A stretch of 64,000 bases of DNA from NCBI RefSeq assembly GCF_018829635.1, contig NZ_JAHKKG010000010.1:248001-312000 (forward strand), written 5' to 3'. Made by a program: the position numbers and the translations under genes. Shown piece by piece: positions 31,723-39,107 of the stretch (the stretch's first letter is position 1; every line of letters starts with the position of its first letter). A model generated the notes under the pieces. That model had not been told where the DNA came from. It saw only the letters and a program-made list of their open reading frames with translations, and did no database searches. The stretch comes from Paractinoplanes bogorensis. GTDB lineage: Bacteria; Actinomycetota; Actinomycetes; Mycobacteriales; Micromonosporaceae.

Positions 31723-32666
31723 CGGTCCCCGCCAAACTCGACGTCCGCGCCCACCTGGCCCGGGTGCTGCTGGCCCGCGAGATCGGCCAGCGCATCCCGA
31801 CGGTGCAGGAACTGCAGGGCAGCACCGGGGCGGGCACGGGCACGGTCGTCAAGGTGCTGCGCGCCCTGCAGGACACCGGGGCGGTGACCCTGACCGCGCG
31901 CGGCCACCAGGGCACGGTGGTGACCAGCCGCGACGTGGGCCAGTTGTGGAACGCGGCCGCCCTGGGCAACTTCCGGATGATCCTGCCGCCGCAGGGCCCG
32001 GTCGAGCAGCAAGGCATCCTCGAGGTGGTGCAGACCGCGCTGACCGGGCTCGGCGTGGCGGTGGTGGCCGACTTCCGGCCCGGGGCCCGCACCCGGCTCG
32101 AAGACGTCTATCACGAGCGGGTCCACGCCACGGTGACGTCGGCCGGCGCGCTCGAACGGCACCGCGACGACCTGCCCGGCCTGACCGGACTCGACCTCGG
32201 GCCGGCCACCTTCTACTCGCACGGTTCGCTGGTCGTCGTCTCGCACGCGACCCGTGCGCCGCGGACGCCGCTGCGGGTCGGGATCGACCGCAACTCGTAC
32301 GACCACCAGCGGCTGAGCGAGGCGGAGTTCGGTGACCGCTCCCCCTCCCCCGAATACGTGCAGGTGCCGTTCGTGCTGGCCCCGGCGGCGGTGCTGGCGG
32401 GCGACATCGACACGGCGGTCTGGCATTCGATGCCTACGGTGATCCCGCCCGAGCTGGCCGGGTTGCGCCTCGAGCCGCTGGTTACGCCCGCCGCCAAAGC
32501 CGTGTGCCATCAGATCTCGCCTGCGGTGATCGTGACGCGGAGCCTCGACCCGGGGGTCAACGCGCTGCTGCGCCAGGTGCGGCCGGCTGATGTCACTCGT
32601 ACGCAGGGGCGGTTGCTCAAGTCGGCGGCGACCGAGAGCTATGCGGGCAGTCTGCGCCTGCACTGA
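31719..32666 (+). CDS. YhfZ-like GntR-type transcriptional regulator
   Basis: A 315-residue regulator with an N-terminal winged helix (GQRIPTVQELQGSTGAGTGTVVKVLRALQDTGAV, about residues 20-60) and a C-terminal domain resembling the YhfZ effector domain, a periplasmic-binding-protein-like fold (VVVADFRPGARTRLEDVY; VVSHATRAPRTPLRVGIDRNS). The ATG at 31719 overlaps the oxidase stop. Placement in the sugar regulon makes it the likely specific regulator of both divergent transcripts and of itself. Confidence 0.8.
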   Translation: MTVPAKLDVRAHLARVLLAREIGQRIPTVQELQGSTGAGTGTVVKVLRALQDTGAVTLTARGHQGTVVTSRDVGQLWNAAALGNFRMILPPQGPVEQQGILEVVQTALTGLGVAVVADFRPGARTRLEDVYHERVHATVTSAGALERHRDDLPGLTGLDLGPATFYSHGSLVVVSHATRAPRTPLRVGIDRNSYDHQRLSEAEFGDRSPSPEYVQVPFVLAPAAVLAGDIDTAVWHSMPTVIPPELAGLRLEPLVTPAAKAVCHQISPAVIVTRSLDPGVNALLRQVRPADVTRTQGRLLKSAATESYAGSLRLH

Positions 32667-32747
32667 GCTTGCTCTGCTGCTTCTGCGCGGTCTGGCAGGT
32701 ACTGACAGGGCATCTCTCGTGGGCGGCGCCGGTCGTAGCGTGGCGAC

Positions 32748-33371
32748 GTGGATGACATCACCCCGCGGCACGCCGCGATCGGCACCATCGGCGCTTTCAC
32801 CGCGATCGGCGACCTCGACCGGCTGAGCGTAGCCCTGCGGACCGGCCTCGACGCGGGCCTCACGGTCAACCAGATCAAGGAGGTGCTGGTGCAGATGTAC
32901 GCGTACGCCGGATTCCCGCGCGCGCTCAACGCCATCGGCACCTTCATGACCGTCGTCGACGAGCGCGGCGGCTCCGACGAGACCGGGCCTGAGCCGGCCC
33001 TGCTGCCGGCGGGCACCGACATGCTCGAACTCGGCACCCGCAACCAGACCGCATTGTCCGGTGCTCCGGTCACCGGGCCCCTGTTCGAATTCGCCCCGGC
33101 CATCGACCGGTTCCTCAAGACTCACCTGTTCGGCGACATCTTCGCCCGCGACAACCTCGACTGGCCGAGCCGCGAGATCGCCACCATCTCGGCGCTGGCC
33201 GCCCTCACCGGCACCGGGTCCCAGTTGAGGTCCCACTTCGCCATCGGCCTCAACACCGGCCTGACCGAGGATCAGCTCCGCGGCCTGGTCCGGGTGCTGC
33301 GGGCCGAACTCGGACAGGAGCCGGGCGACGCCGCCGAGCGGATCCTCGACGACGTCCTCGCGAACCGCTGA
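32748..33371 (+). CDS. Carboxymuconolactone decarboxylase family protein
   Basis: A 207-residue protein with two CMD-like halves: residues 25-70 (AGLTVNQIKEVLVQMYAYAGFPRALNA) and 130-195 (SREIATISALAALTGTGSQLRSHFAIGLNTGLTEDQL). The AhpD-type CxxC is absent, so a peroxidase-reductase role is unlikely; members of this sort act as decarboxylases, isomerases or unknown. It starts with a GTG at 32748, 81 bp past the sugar regulator, probably its own transcript. Confidence 0.85.
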   Translation: MDDITPRHAAIGTIGAFTAIGDLDRLSVALRTGLDAGLTVNQIKEVLVQMYAYAGFPRALNAIGTFMTVVDERGGSDETGPEPALLPAGTDMLELGTRNQTALSGAPVTGPLFEFAPAIDRFLKTHLFGDIFARDNLDWPSREIATISALAALTGTGSQLRSHFAIGLNTGLTEDQLRGLVRVLRAELGQEPGDAAERILDDVLANR

Positions 33372-33443
33372 CGACGCCCTGACACAACCCGCCCTAGTCT
33401 CGGCAGCGGCGAGCGTGGCGCTTCCCGCCGAGTGCCGGCCGGA

Positions 33444-33782
33444 GAGTGGGGTGCGACGACCTTCGTCTCCAAGACGTCGAGCGACGCCACCAACGCCGCC
33501 GGCCGGTCGGCCGACCAGCCGCTGTGCTCGGGCACGATCGCCGGTTCGTCGCCGGCGGCACGACCATTTACCTGGTTGGCCGGCGGCACGTGACGCCGCA
33601 GGCCGCGACCATTCGCGGGTAAGCCAACAGCGACACCACCTGGACGAACGACATCAGTCACGGCGGCCTGGTGCGAGCCGACCCCGACCAGACGATGTCC
33701 GTCGGAGCGTGCGCCCCTGCAGCTGCTCTATCAGGGACGGGACCCCGGCTCGGACGGCACCGCCTGCAACGCTGACCCGTAG
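33444..33782 (+). pseudogene. Remnant of a GH62 alpha-L-arabinofuranosidase gene
   Basis: This 500-bp gap (33372-33892) holds no intact gene but three fragments in GH62 order and in different frames. First is EWGATTFVSKTSSDATNAAG followed by ADQPLCSGTIAGSS (compare QWGPTAFSYRTSSDPTNANG in GH62). Then comes WTNDISHGGLVRADPDQTMSV. Last, after a frameshift at about 33710, is LQLLYQGRDP followed by a stop. Material between the first and second fragments is missing. The N-terminal half of the enzyme is gone. The match is from memory of the family, not from a search. Any secreted arabinan-degrading function has been lost. Confidence 0.7.
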
Positions 33783-33892
33783 CGGCGCCGGTGACTGTCA
33801 TGTGTTCGTCATCGGGCTGCGGTACCCGTGCGACATCTTGCGGCGAGCCTGGACCGATCACGCCAGGTCGCGCTAGGTGGGAGGTGCGCCAG

Positions 33893-34198
33893 ATGTACCC
33901 GTTTTGGCCGTACGGGGACGACTCGCCCCGCCGCTCGACTCCGCCCGACGACGATCACGTCACGGTCGACGAAGCGCTGGCGCAGCGCGTGGCCGAAGCC
34001 ATCCTGCAGGCGCCGCTGGTGGAGAGCGGCCACCTGCACATCGAGGTGCAGAACGGGGTCGCCATCCTGTCCGGTTCGCTCAGTTCGCGGGAGGCGTGCG
34101 ACGCCGCCGCCGACCGCGCCCGTGAGACGCCCGGGGTGCGCGACGTGTCCGACCAACTGACCGTCTCCCCGGCCCGGGGCCGCAAGAAGCGCGGATAG
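33893..34198 (+). CDS. BON domain protein
   Basis: A 101-residue protein with one BON domain (about residues 30-85: DEALAQRVAEAILQ, HLHIEVQNGVAILSGSLSSREACDAA, VRDVSDQLTV) and a basic tail. BON domains bind phospholipid or attach to envelope structures. No signal peptide: it starts MYPFWPYGDD, aromatic and acidic. ATG at 33893 is supported by GGGAGG 8 bases upstream. It stands alone between the GH62 remnant and the palindromic element at 34238. Confidence 0.82.
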   Translation: MYPFWPYGDDSPRRSTPPDDDHVTVDEALAQRVAEAILQAPLVESGHLHIEVQNGVAILSGSLSSREACDAAADRARETPGVRDVSDQLTVSPARGRKKRG

Positions 34199-34237
34199 CG
34201 CGGGCGACGGACGCAGGCCGACTGCCGGCCCGGCCCC

Positions 34238-34404
34238 TAAGGCCTGCTTCATAACTGGGGTGGGAGTGAGGCGGGGTCCAGATTTCGTCTGGTGGTGGCC
34301 CGTGGAAGTCCGGCTCCCGGTGTTGGAACCGGGCTTCCACGGGACGCCGCCAGACGGGATCTGGGCCCCTCCGCAGCCCCGCCTCAGTTATGAAGCAGGC
34401 CTTA
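34238..34404. mobile_element. MITE-like palindromic element (167 bp)
   Basis: The element has perfect 19-bp terminal inverted repeats (TAAGGCCTGCTTCATAACT and its complement). Inside, nested complementary arms follow: GTGAGGCGGGG/CCCCGCCTC, CCAGA...TCTGG, and CCCGTGGAAG/CTTCCACGGG around a short centre, so nearly the whole element folds on itself. It carries no gene. The structure fits a non-autonomous miniature element mobilised by a transposase in trans. The outer TA/TA may be the duplicated target. No transposase or IS is in the window. Confidence 0.82.
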
Positions 34405-34416
34405 GCCTCGCTCAGG

Positions 34417-35166
34417 TCACGAGGGCAGGCGGGTGACCAGCTCCTTGAGTGCCGCGGAGGCGCCGGCCACGACCGGCTCGCCGTGGCCGGGCAGGATGGC
34501 CCGGATGTCCATGGCGGCCAGCTTGCGGACGGTTTCGTCGGCCTTGACCAGGTCGGCCGTGTACTGCGGGTCGGAGTTCTCGAGCCGCCCGGCGAAGCGC
34601 AGTGCGTCGCCGGCCACCAGGACGCCGGTCGACGGTTCGAAGACGGAAATGTGTCCGAGCGTGTGGCCCGGCGTGTCGACGATGCGCATGCCGAAGACCT
34701 CGTCGCCGTCGGCCAGGGGTTTCAGCGGCTTGGGCGAGATGATCGAACTCAGGTCGCCCGTCCCGGCGTAGATGTTCGCCTTGACCAGCGGGGCGATCTC
34801 GGCGAGGCCGCCGACGTGGTCGTCGTGCAGGTGGGTGAGCACGATGTGCTTGACCGAGCCCCAGCCGGCACCGGCGGCCTTGAGACCGTCCTCGATCGCG
34901 GCCTGCGAACCCGGGATGCCGAGGTCGACGATCGCCGCCTCACCCTCGCGCACCAGGATGTATGCGGCCACGTAGGAGATGTCCACCCGCCGCCAGTCGC
35001 CCGCCACCGCACCGCTGGCCGCCGGGACCGGTGCCTCCGGCGACGCGGAAGACGGCGTGGACGAAGCCGGCGGCGACGACGACGAGCACGAGCCGAGCAC
35101 GGTCACGCCGAGCGCGCCGGCCCCGGCAGTGAACAACAACCTGCGAGTAAGCCTCAGATCCCCCAT
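34417..35166 (-). CDS. MBL-fold metallo-hydrolase, exported
   Basis: A 249-residue metallo-beta-lactamase fold protein. The N-terminus (LTRRLLFTAGAGALGVTVLGSC) resembles a Tat/lipoprotein signal with Cys about residue 26, followed by a Ser/Pro/Ala-rich linker. Metal motifs are complete: THLHDDHVGG, DTPGHTLGH, AGDALRF and LPGHGEP. The substrate is unknown; similar proteins are lactonases, glyoxalase II-like or generic hydrolases. ATG at 35166 directly precedes the signal; the open frame further upstream runs through a 44-bp repeat and is not coding. Confidence 0.85.
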   Translation of the reverse strand: MGDLRLTRRLLFTAGAGALGVTVLGSCSSSSPPASSTPSSASPEAPVPAASGAVAGDWRRVDISYVAAYILVREGEAAIVDLGIPGSQAAIEDGLKAAGAGWGSVKHIVLTHLHDDHVGGLAEIAPLVKANIYAGTGDLSSIISPKPLKPLADGDEVFGMRIVDTPGHTLGHISVFEPSTGVLVAGDALRFAGRLENSDPQYTADLVKADETVRKLAAMDIRAILPGHGEPVVAGASAALKELVTRLPS

Positions 35167-35193
35167 CACTCCAAGGTAGACATGCGGCCGCCG

Positions 35194-35378
35194 CCGGACC
35201 AGCCTCCCGCCCGAGCAAGGTAAGTAGCGAGCAGCCGCCGCCGGACGCTCCCGCCCGAGCAAGGCGGGTGGCGCGCAGCCGGCGCCGGACGCTCCCGCCC
35301 GAGCAAGGTGGGTCGCGAGCAGCCGCCGCCGGACGCTCCTGCCCGAGCGAGGTGGGTGGCGAGCAGCCGGCGCCGGAC
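35194..35378. repeat. 44-bp tandem array between metallo-hydrolase and esterase genes
   Basis: Four units of 44 bp (the first 48) each begin CGGAC and contain GCCCGAGCAAGGTGGGT and GCGAGCAGCCG. Units start at 35194, 35242, 35286 and 35330, and a partial copy begins at 35374. The array lies in the 260-bp gap between the 5' end of the metallo-hydrolase gene and the 3' end of the acetylesterase gene, where the former's promoter should be. Nothing else is seen in the gap. Confidence 0.88.
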
Positions 35379-35428
35379 CAGCACTCAGCCGGCCGGGCGG
35401 ACGGACGAGTGGGCGGACGGAACTGCGG

Positions 35429-36235
35429 TCAGCTCTCGGCTGGGCGGGTGGGTGGCCAGACCAGCACGTCGTCGGGGATGGCGGGATCGTGCAGGGCATG
35501 ACGGTCGCGCCCGGGGATCTGCGGTCCGGCGGCGGCGACGAGCCGAGCCACCTCGATGGCGCCGTGGGCCTGGAAGTGGGTGTTGTCGGCCAGGCCCTGC
35601 GGCTCGGACCACAGGAAGTAGTCCTTGGTCGCCTCCGGGCCGAGCCGGCTCCACAGCGCGAAGGACAGCGCGGTCAGGTCGATCAGCGGCGTTCCGGTCG
35701 CCTCGGCCAGGGCTCGCATCGCGGCCGGGTATTCGCCGTGGGACTCGTAGGGCGTGCCGTCGGTGCGGAAGCGGCGCCGCTCGACCGGAGTGACCAGGAT
35801 CGGCCGCGCATGCCGGGCCCGGGCACCGTCGAGGTACCGGCGCAGGTATTCCTGGAAGGTGGTCCACGGCTCGGTGTAACGGGCCGGGTCCTCGGTTTTC
35901 TCGTCGTTGTGGCCGAACGAGATCAGCAGCACGTCGCCCGGCCGGATCGCGGCCCGGATCAGGTCGAGGCGGCCCAGGTCGGCGAAGCTCTTGGAGCTCG
36001 CACCGGACAGCGCCGCGTTGACCACGGTGATCTCGGGCCGCAGGAAGACCGGCAGCGCCTGCCCCCACCCGGCCCGCGGGATGTCGGCAGTGGCGTAGGT
36101 GGCGGCGGTCGAGTCCCCGGCGACGAACACCGTGCGGCGATGTCCACCGGCGGCGGAAGCCGGTTCCATCCCGTACGCCGAGGCGATCGTCCCGCCGAGT
36201 GCGGCCCGCAGCAGCGTTCTCCGGTCCAGTGACAT
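35429..36235 (-). CDS. Rhamnogalacturonan acetylesterase-like SGNH hydrolase
   Basis: A 268-residue secreted esterase (CE12-like) that would deacetylate pectin rhamnogalacturonan. A Tat-type signal (LDRRTLLRAALGGTIASAYG...ASA) spans residues 1-28. Catalytic blocks: VFVAGDSTAATY (Ser), the SGASSKSF glycine block, SFGHND (Asn) and DNTHFQAHGA (Asp/His). ATG at 36235 is preferred over an upstream TTG because GAGGGC precedes it. A palindromic LacI-type operator lies 31 bp upstream. With the nearby GH62 remnant it hints at plant cell wall degradation. Confidence 0.87.
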   Translation of the reverse strand: MSLDRRTLLRAALGGTIASAYGMEPASAAGGHRRTVFVAGDSTAATYATADIPRAGWGQALPVFLRPEITVVNAALSGASSKSFADLGRLDLIRAAIRPGDVLLISFGHNDEKTEDPARYTEPWTTFQEYLRRYLDGARARHARPILVTPVERRRFRTDGTPYESHGEYPAAMRALAEATGTPLIDLTALSFALWSRLGPEATKDYFLWSEPQGLADNTHFQAHGAIEVARLVAAAGPQIPGRDRHALHDPAIPDDVLVWPPTRPAES

Positions 36236-36265
36236 GCCCTCATTCAATCAACGCTCATCTATATA

Positions 36266-36279
36266 GGCAAGCGCTTTCC
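36266..36279. promoter_or_regulatory. LacI-type operator upstream of the acetylesterase gene
   Basis: GGCAAGCGCTTTCC is a near-perfect 14-bp palindrome around the AAGCGCTT core typical of LacI-family repressor sites that control actinobacterial polysaccharide hydrolases. It sits 31 bp before the esterase start, where it could block transcription until a breakdown sugar is present. No LacI repressor with a DNA-binding domain is in the window. Confidence 0.65.
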
Positions 36280-36367
36280 TCAGGCCTTTCCGGGTTCACG
36301 GGCCACTTTGGCGGTCCGCCCGCCCATCCGCGACCGACCCGGCACCGAATCATGACCGGAGCGGCAA

Positions 36368-36760
36368 ATGCCTCAAGAAGGGCGGGCGACCATGGGTCGG
36401 AACGGTCGCACGCATGCCCTGGTCGGCGCGTACGCGTTGGACGCGGTCGACGACCTGGAACGTGCGGCGTTCGAACGGCACATGCGCGACTGCGACGGCT
36501 GCCGGGCCGAATGCGCAGAACTGCGCGAGGCCGCGGCCCGCCTCGCCGACGACGCCTGGTCGCCGCCCCCGGGCCGCCTACGCCACACCGTGCTGACGGC
36601 CGCCACGAACACCCGGCAGAACCGGCCGCCGCGCCGGCCCGGACCGGCCGTCGTAATGATCGCCGTACTCGTCACCGCGATCGGAACCGTCCCACAACGG
36701 GAACCAGCACCACGGTCCACACAGCTCGGGACCAGCGGGCCGGGTCGGGAGCGGGCGTGA
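36368..36760 (+). CDS. Anti-sigma factor with zinc-finger motif, short (RskA-like)
   Basis: A 130-residue protein: ALVGAYALDAVDDLERAAFERHMRDCDGC gives the HxxxCxxC anti-sigma (ZAS) fingerprint near residues 38-45, and one membrane helix lies about 94-109 (AVVMIAVLVTAIGTV). RskA-type proteins have about 100 more extracytoplasmic residues; here only about 20 follow the helix, so the regulated-proteolysis sensor part is missing. No sigma factor gene is adjacent, although this locus (RskA, fasciclin, molybdo-oxidoreductase) usually has sigK. ATG at 36368 has GGAG 8 bases upstream; 36392 is an alternative. Confidence 0.75.
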   Translation: MPQEGRATMGRNGRTHALVGAYALDAVDDLERAAFERHMRDCDGCRAECAELREAAARLADDAWSPPPGRLRHTVLTAATNTRQNRPPRRPGPAVVMIAVLVTAIGTVPQREPAPRSTQLGTSGPGRERA

Positions 36761-36900
36761 CCCGCGAACCTGCGCCGGGTTCCGTCACTCGAACGGGTCC
36801 GATCCACGCGCTCGGGAAAATCCGCTGAGATCCGACCCATCCGTACGGGAAGCACCTCCGAATCATGGGTGTAAAGGCCCACAAAACCGGAGGAAAGCTC

Positions 36901-37539
36901 ATGCGCACTTCCCGACTCACCACCCTCGCCGCCGTCTCGCTGTTCTCCCTCTCGATGGCCGCCTGCGGTAGCAGCGACTCGAGCACCAGCAGTGATCAAC
37001 CGGCCGCGGCCCCGACCATGACCAGCGCGGCCCCGATGATGTCGAGCGCCGCCCCGGCCATGGAGAACTTCGGCGCCGGCTGCGCGGCCGTGCCGACCGA
37101 CGCGTCGAACAAGGGCAGCTTCCAGGCCATGGCCCAGGTGCCGGTGGCGACCGCGGCCTCGGGCAACCCGCTGCTCTCGACGCTGGTCAGCGCAGTCAAG
37201 CAGGCCGGGCTGGTCGACTCGCTCAACTCGGCCGACGGCATCACCGTCTTCGCGCCGACCAACGACGCCTTCAAGAAGATCCCGGCCGCCGACCTCAAGA
37301 AGGTGCTGGCCGACAAGAAGACGCTGACCGACATCCTGACCTACCACGTCGTGCCCGGAAAGCTCACCCCGGCCGACCTCTCCGGCACCCACAAGACCCT
37401 CGAGGGCAAGGACCTGACCGTCGCGGGCTCGGGCGAGATGTTCAAGGTCGACGGCACCTCGTCGGTCATCTGCGGCAACGTGCAGACGGCCAACGCCACC
37501 GTCTACATCGTCGACACCGTGCTCATGCCGAAGAGCTGA
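36901..37539 (+). CDS. Fasciclin-domain lipoprotein (MPT83/MPT70-like)
   Basis: A 212-residue surface lipoprotein: signal with lipobox MAAC (about residue 22), a Ser/Thr/Pro/Met linker, and one FAS1 domain (75-210) with NPLLSTLVSAVKQAGLVDSLNSADGITVFAPTNDAF and LTYHVVPGKL. FAS1 domains mediate adhesion. GGAGG is 7 bases before the ATG. It shares one base with the molybdopterin oxidoreductase gene, a pairing widely seen in actinobacteria under SigK-type control. Confidence 0.93.
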   Translation: MRTSRLTTLAAVSLFSLSMAACGSSDSSTSSDQPAAAPTMTSAAPMMSSAAPAMENFGAGCAAVPTDASNKGSFQAMAQVPVATAASGNPLLSTLVSAVKQAGLVDSLNSADGITVFAPTNDAFKKIPAADLKKVLADKKTLTDILTYHVVPGKLTPADLSGTHKTLEGKDLTVAGSGEMFKVDGTSSVICGNVQTANATVYIVDTVLMPKS

Positions 37540-39065
37540 TGCGCAACCTGCTGCGCGACGCCGCCGCAGGGGTACTCGCCGCCGGGCTCGGGATCGCGGT
37601 CGCGGAACTTTTCGCCGCCGTGACCCGGCCCGACGCGGCGCCCCTGATCGCGGTCGGTGGCGCGATCATCGATGCCACCCCGACACCGGTCAAAGAGTTT
37701 GCCGTACGCGAACTCGGCACCAACGACAAACCCGTGCTGCTCGCCTCGGTCGGTCTGGTGCTGGCCCTGTTCGCCGCCACGCTCGGCGTCGTCGGCCGCC
37801 GGCGGCGGAACCTGGTCGTGGTGGGCGCGGTCGTCCTCGGGGCGGCCGGCGCCACCGCCGCCCTGACCCGGCCCACCGCATCGTGGTTCTCCCCCGTCCC
37901 GTCCCTGCTCGCCGCCGCGATCGCCGGAGCAACCCTGTGGTGGCTGCTGCGAACCGCCGTCGGTCCCGCGAACGACCGGACGGACGTCGCCGCCGCCAAC
38001 GACCGCACCGCAATCGTCCCGACCAGCAACCGGCGGGCGTTCCTGCGGGGCGCGCTGCTCGTCGCCGGGGCCGCGGTGCTCTTCGAGTCCGGCGCGCAGC
38101 TCCTCATCCGTACGGTGGGAAAGGTCCGCACCACTCTCGCCCTGCCCGCCCCCGCCGAACCGGCCAAGCCCCTCCCCGCCGGCATCGCCCCTGATTTCAC
38201 GACCCCGAGCGCGACCTTCTATCGGGTCGACACCGCGCTGACCATCCCCCGCGTCGACCCCGACACTTGGGAGCTGCGCATCCACGGCATGGTCGGCACC
38301 GAACTCAAGCTGTCCCTCGACGACCTGCTGAAACGACCGCTGATCGAGCGCGACATCACCCTCAACTGCGTCTCCAACGAGGTCGGCGGCCCCTACATCG
38401 GCACGGCGCGCTGGCTCGGCGTCCCTCTCGCACCGCTGCTGCGCGAGGCCGGCCTGCGCCCGGAGGCCGACCAGATCGTCGCCCGGTCGGTCGAGGGGAT
38501 GACCATCGGCACGCCCGTCGCGACCGCCCTGGACGGCCGGGACACCATGCTCGCGGTCGCCATGAACGGCGAGCCGCTGCGGCCCGAGCACGGCTTTCCC
38601 GTACGCATGCTGACTCCCGGCCTGTACGGCTACGCGGGCGCGTGCAAGTGGGTCACCGAACTCGAGCTGACCACGTTCGCCGCGTTCGACGCGTACTGGG
38701 TCAAACGCGGCTGGGCCCGCCCCGGCACGGTCAAGACCGCCTCCCGGATCGACAAGCCCCGCCCGTTCGCGCGGCCGGCCGCCGGGCCGGTGACGGTCGC
38801 CGGAGTGGCCTGGGCGCAGCGCCGCGGCATCGACAAGGTCGAGATCAGCGTCGACGGCGGCCCGTGGAAGGCGGCCGAGATGCTGCCGGTCCCGTCGATC
38901 GACACCTGGGTGCAGTGGCGCCTGACCTGGAACGCCACCCCCGGGCCGCACTCGCTGTCGGTGCGGGCCACCGACGGCACCGGGCAGGTGCAGACCGCGG
39001 ACCGCGCCACACCGTTCCCGAGCGGTGCCACCGGTCAGCACACCATCACCGTCACCGTCGGCTAG
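37539..39065 (+). CDS. Molybdopterin-dependent oxidoreductase (sulfite-oxidase family), membrane-bound
   Basis: A 508-residue protein. Three to four helices in the first ~170 residues precede a sulfite-oxidase-type molybdopterin domain (about 235-400), followed by a dimerisation domain. ITLNCVSNEVGG carries the molybdenum-ligand Cys, and YAGACKWVTELEL and the Mo-co loop GFPVRMLTPGLYG are present. The oxidoreductase domain probably faces outside; MsrP-like methionine-sulfoxide repair or sulfite oxidation are possible roles. The ATG overlaps the fasciclin stop by one base. Confidence 0.9.
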   Translation: MRNLLRDAAAGVLAAGLGIAVAELFAAVTRPDAAPLIAVGGAIIDATPTPVKEFAVRELGTNDKPVLLASVGLVLALFAATLGVVGRRRRNLVVVGAVVLGAAGATAALTRPTASWFSPVPSLLAAAIAGATLWWLLRTAVGPANDRTDVAAANDRTAIVPTSNRRAFLRGALLVAGAAVLFESGAQLLIRTVGKVRTTLALPAPAEPAKPLPAGIAPDFTTPSATFYRVDTALTIPRVDPDTWELRIHGMVGTELKLSLDDLLKRPLIERDITLNCVSNEVGGPYIGTARWLGVPLAPLLREAGLRPEADQIVARSVEGMTIGTPVATALDGRDTMLAVAMNGEPLRPEHGFPVRMLTPGLYGYAGACKWVTELELTTFAAFDAYWVKRGWARPGTVKTASRIDKPRPFARPAAGPVTVAGVAWAQRRGIDKVEISVDGGPWKAAEMLPVPSIDTWVQWRLTWNATPGPHSLSVRATDGTGQVQTADRATPFPSGATGQHTITVTVG

Positions 39066-39107
39066 ATCACGACCCATCCGCAACATCATCGGTTCCGAAT
39101 TCCTGTC

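Noticed and set aside
33791..34198. Longer start for the BON protein at 33791
   Set aside because: The upstream part runs over the GH62 remnant's 3' flank with no ribosome site; 33893 has GGGAGG in place.
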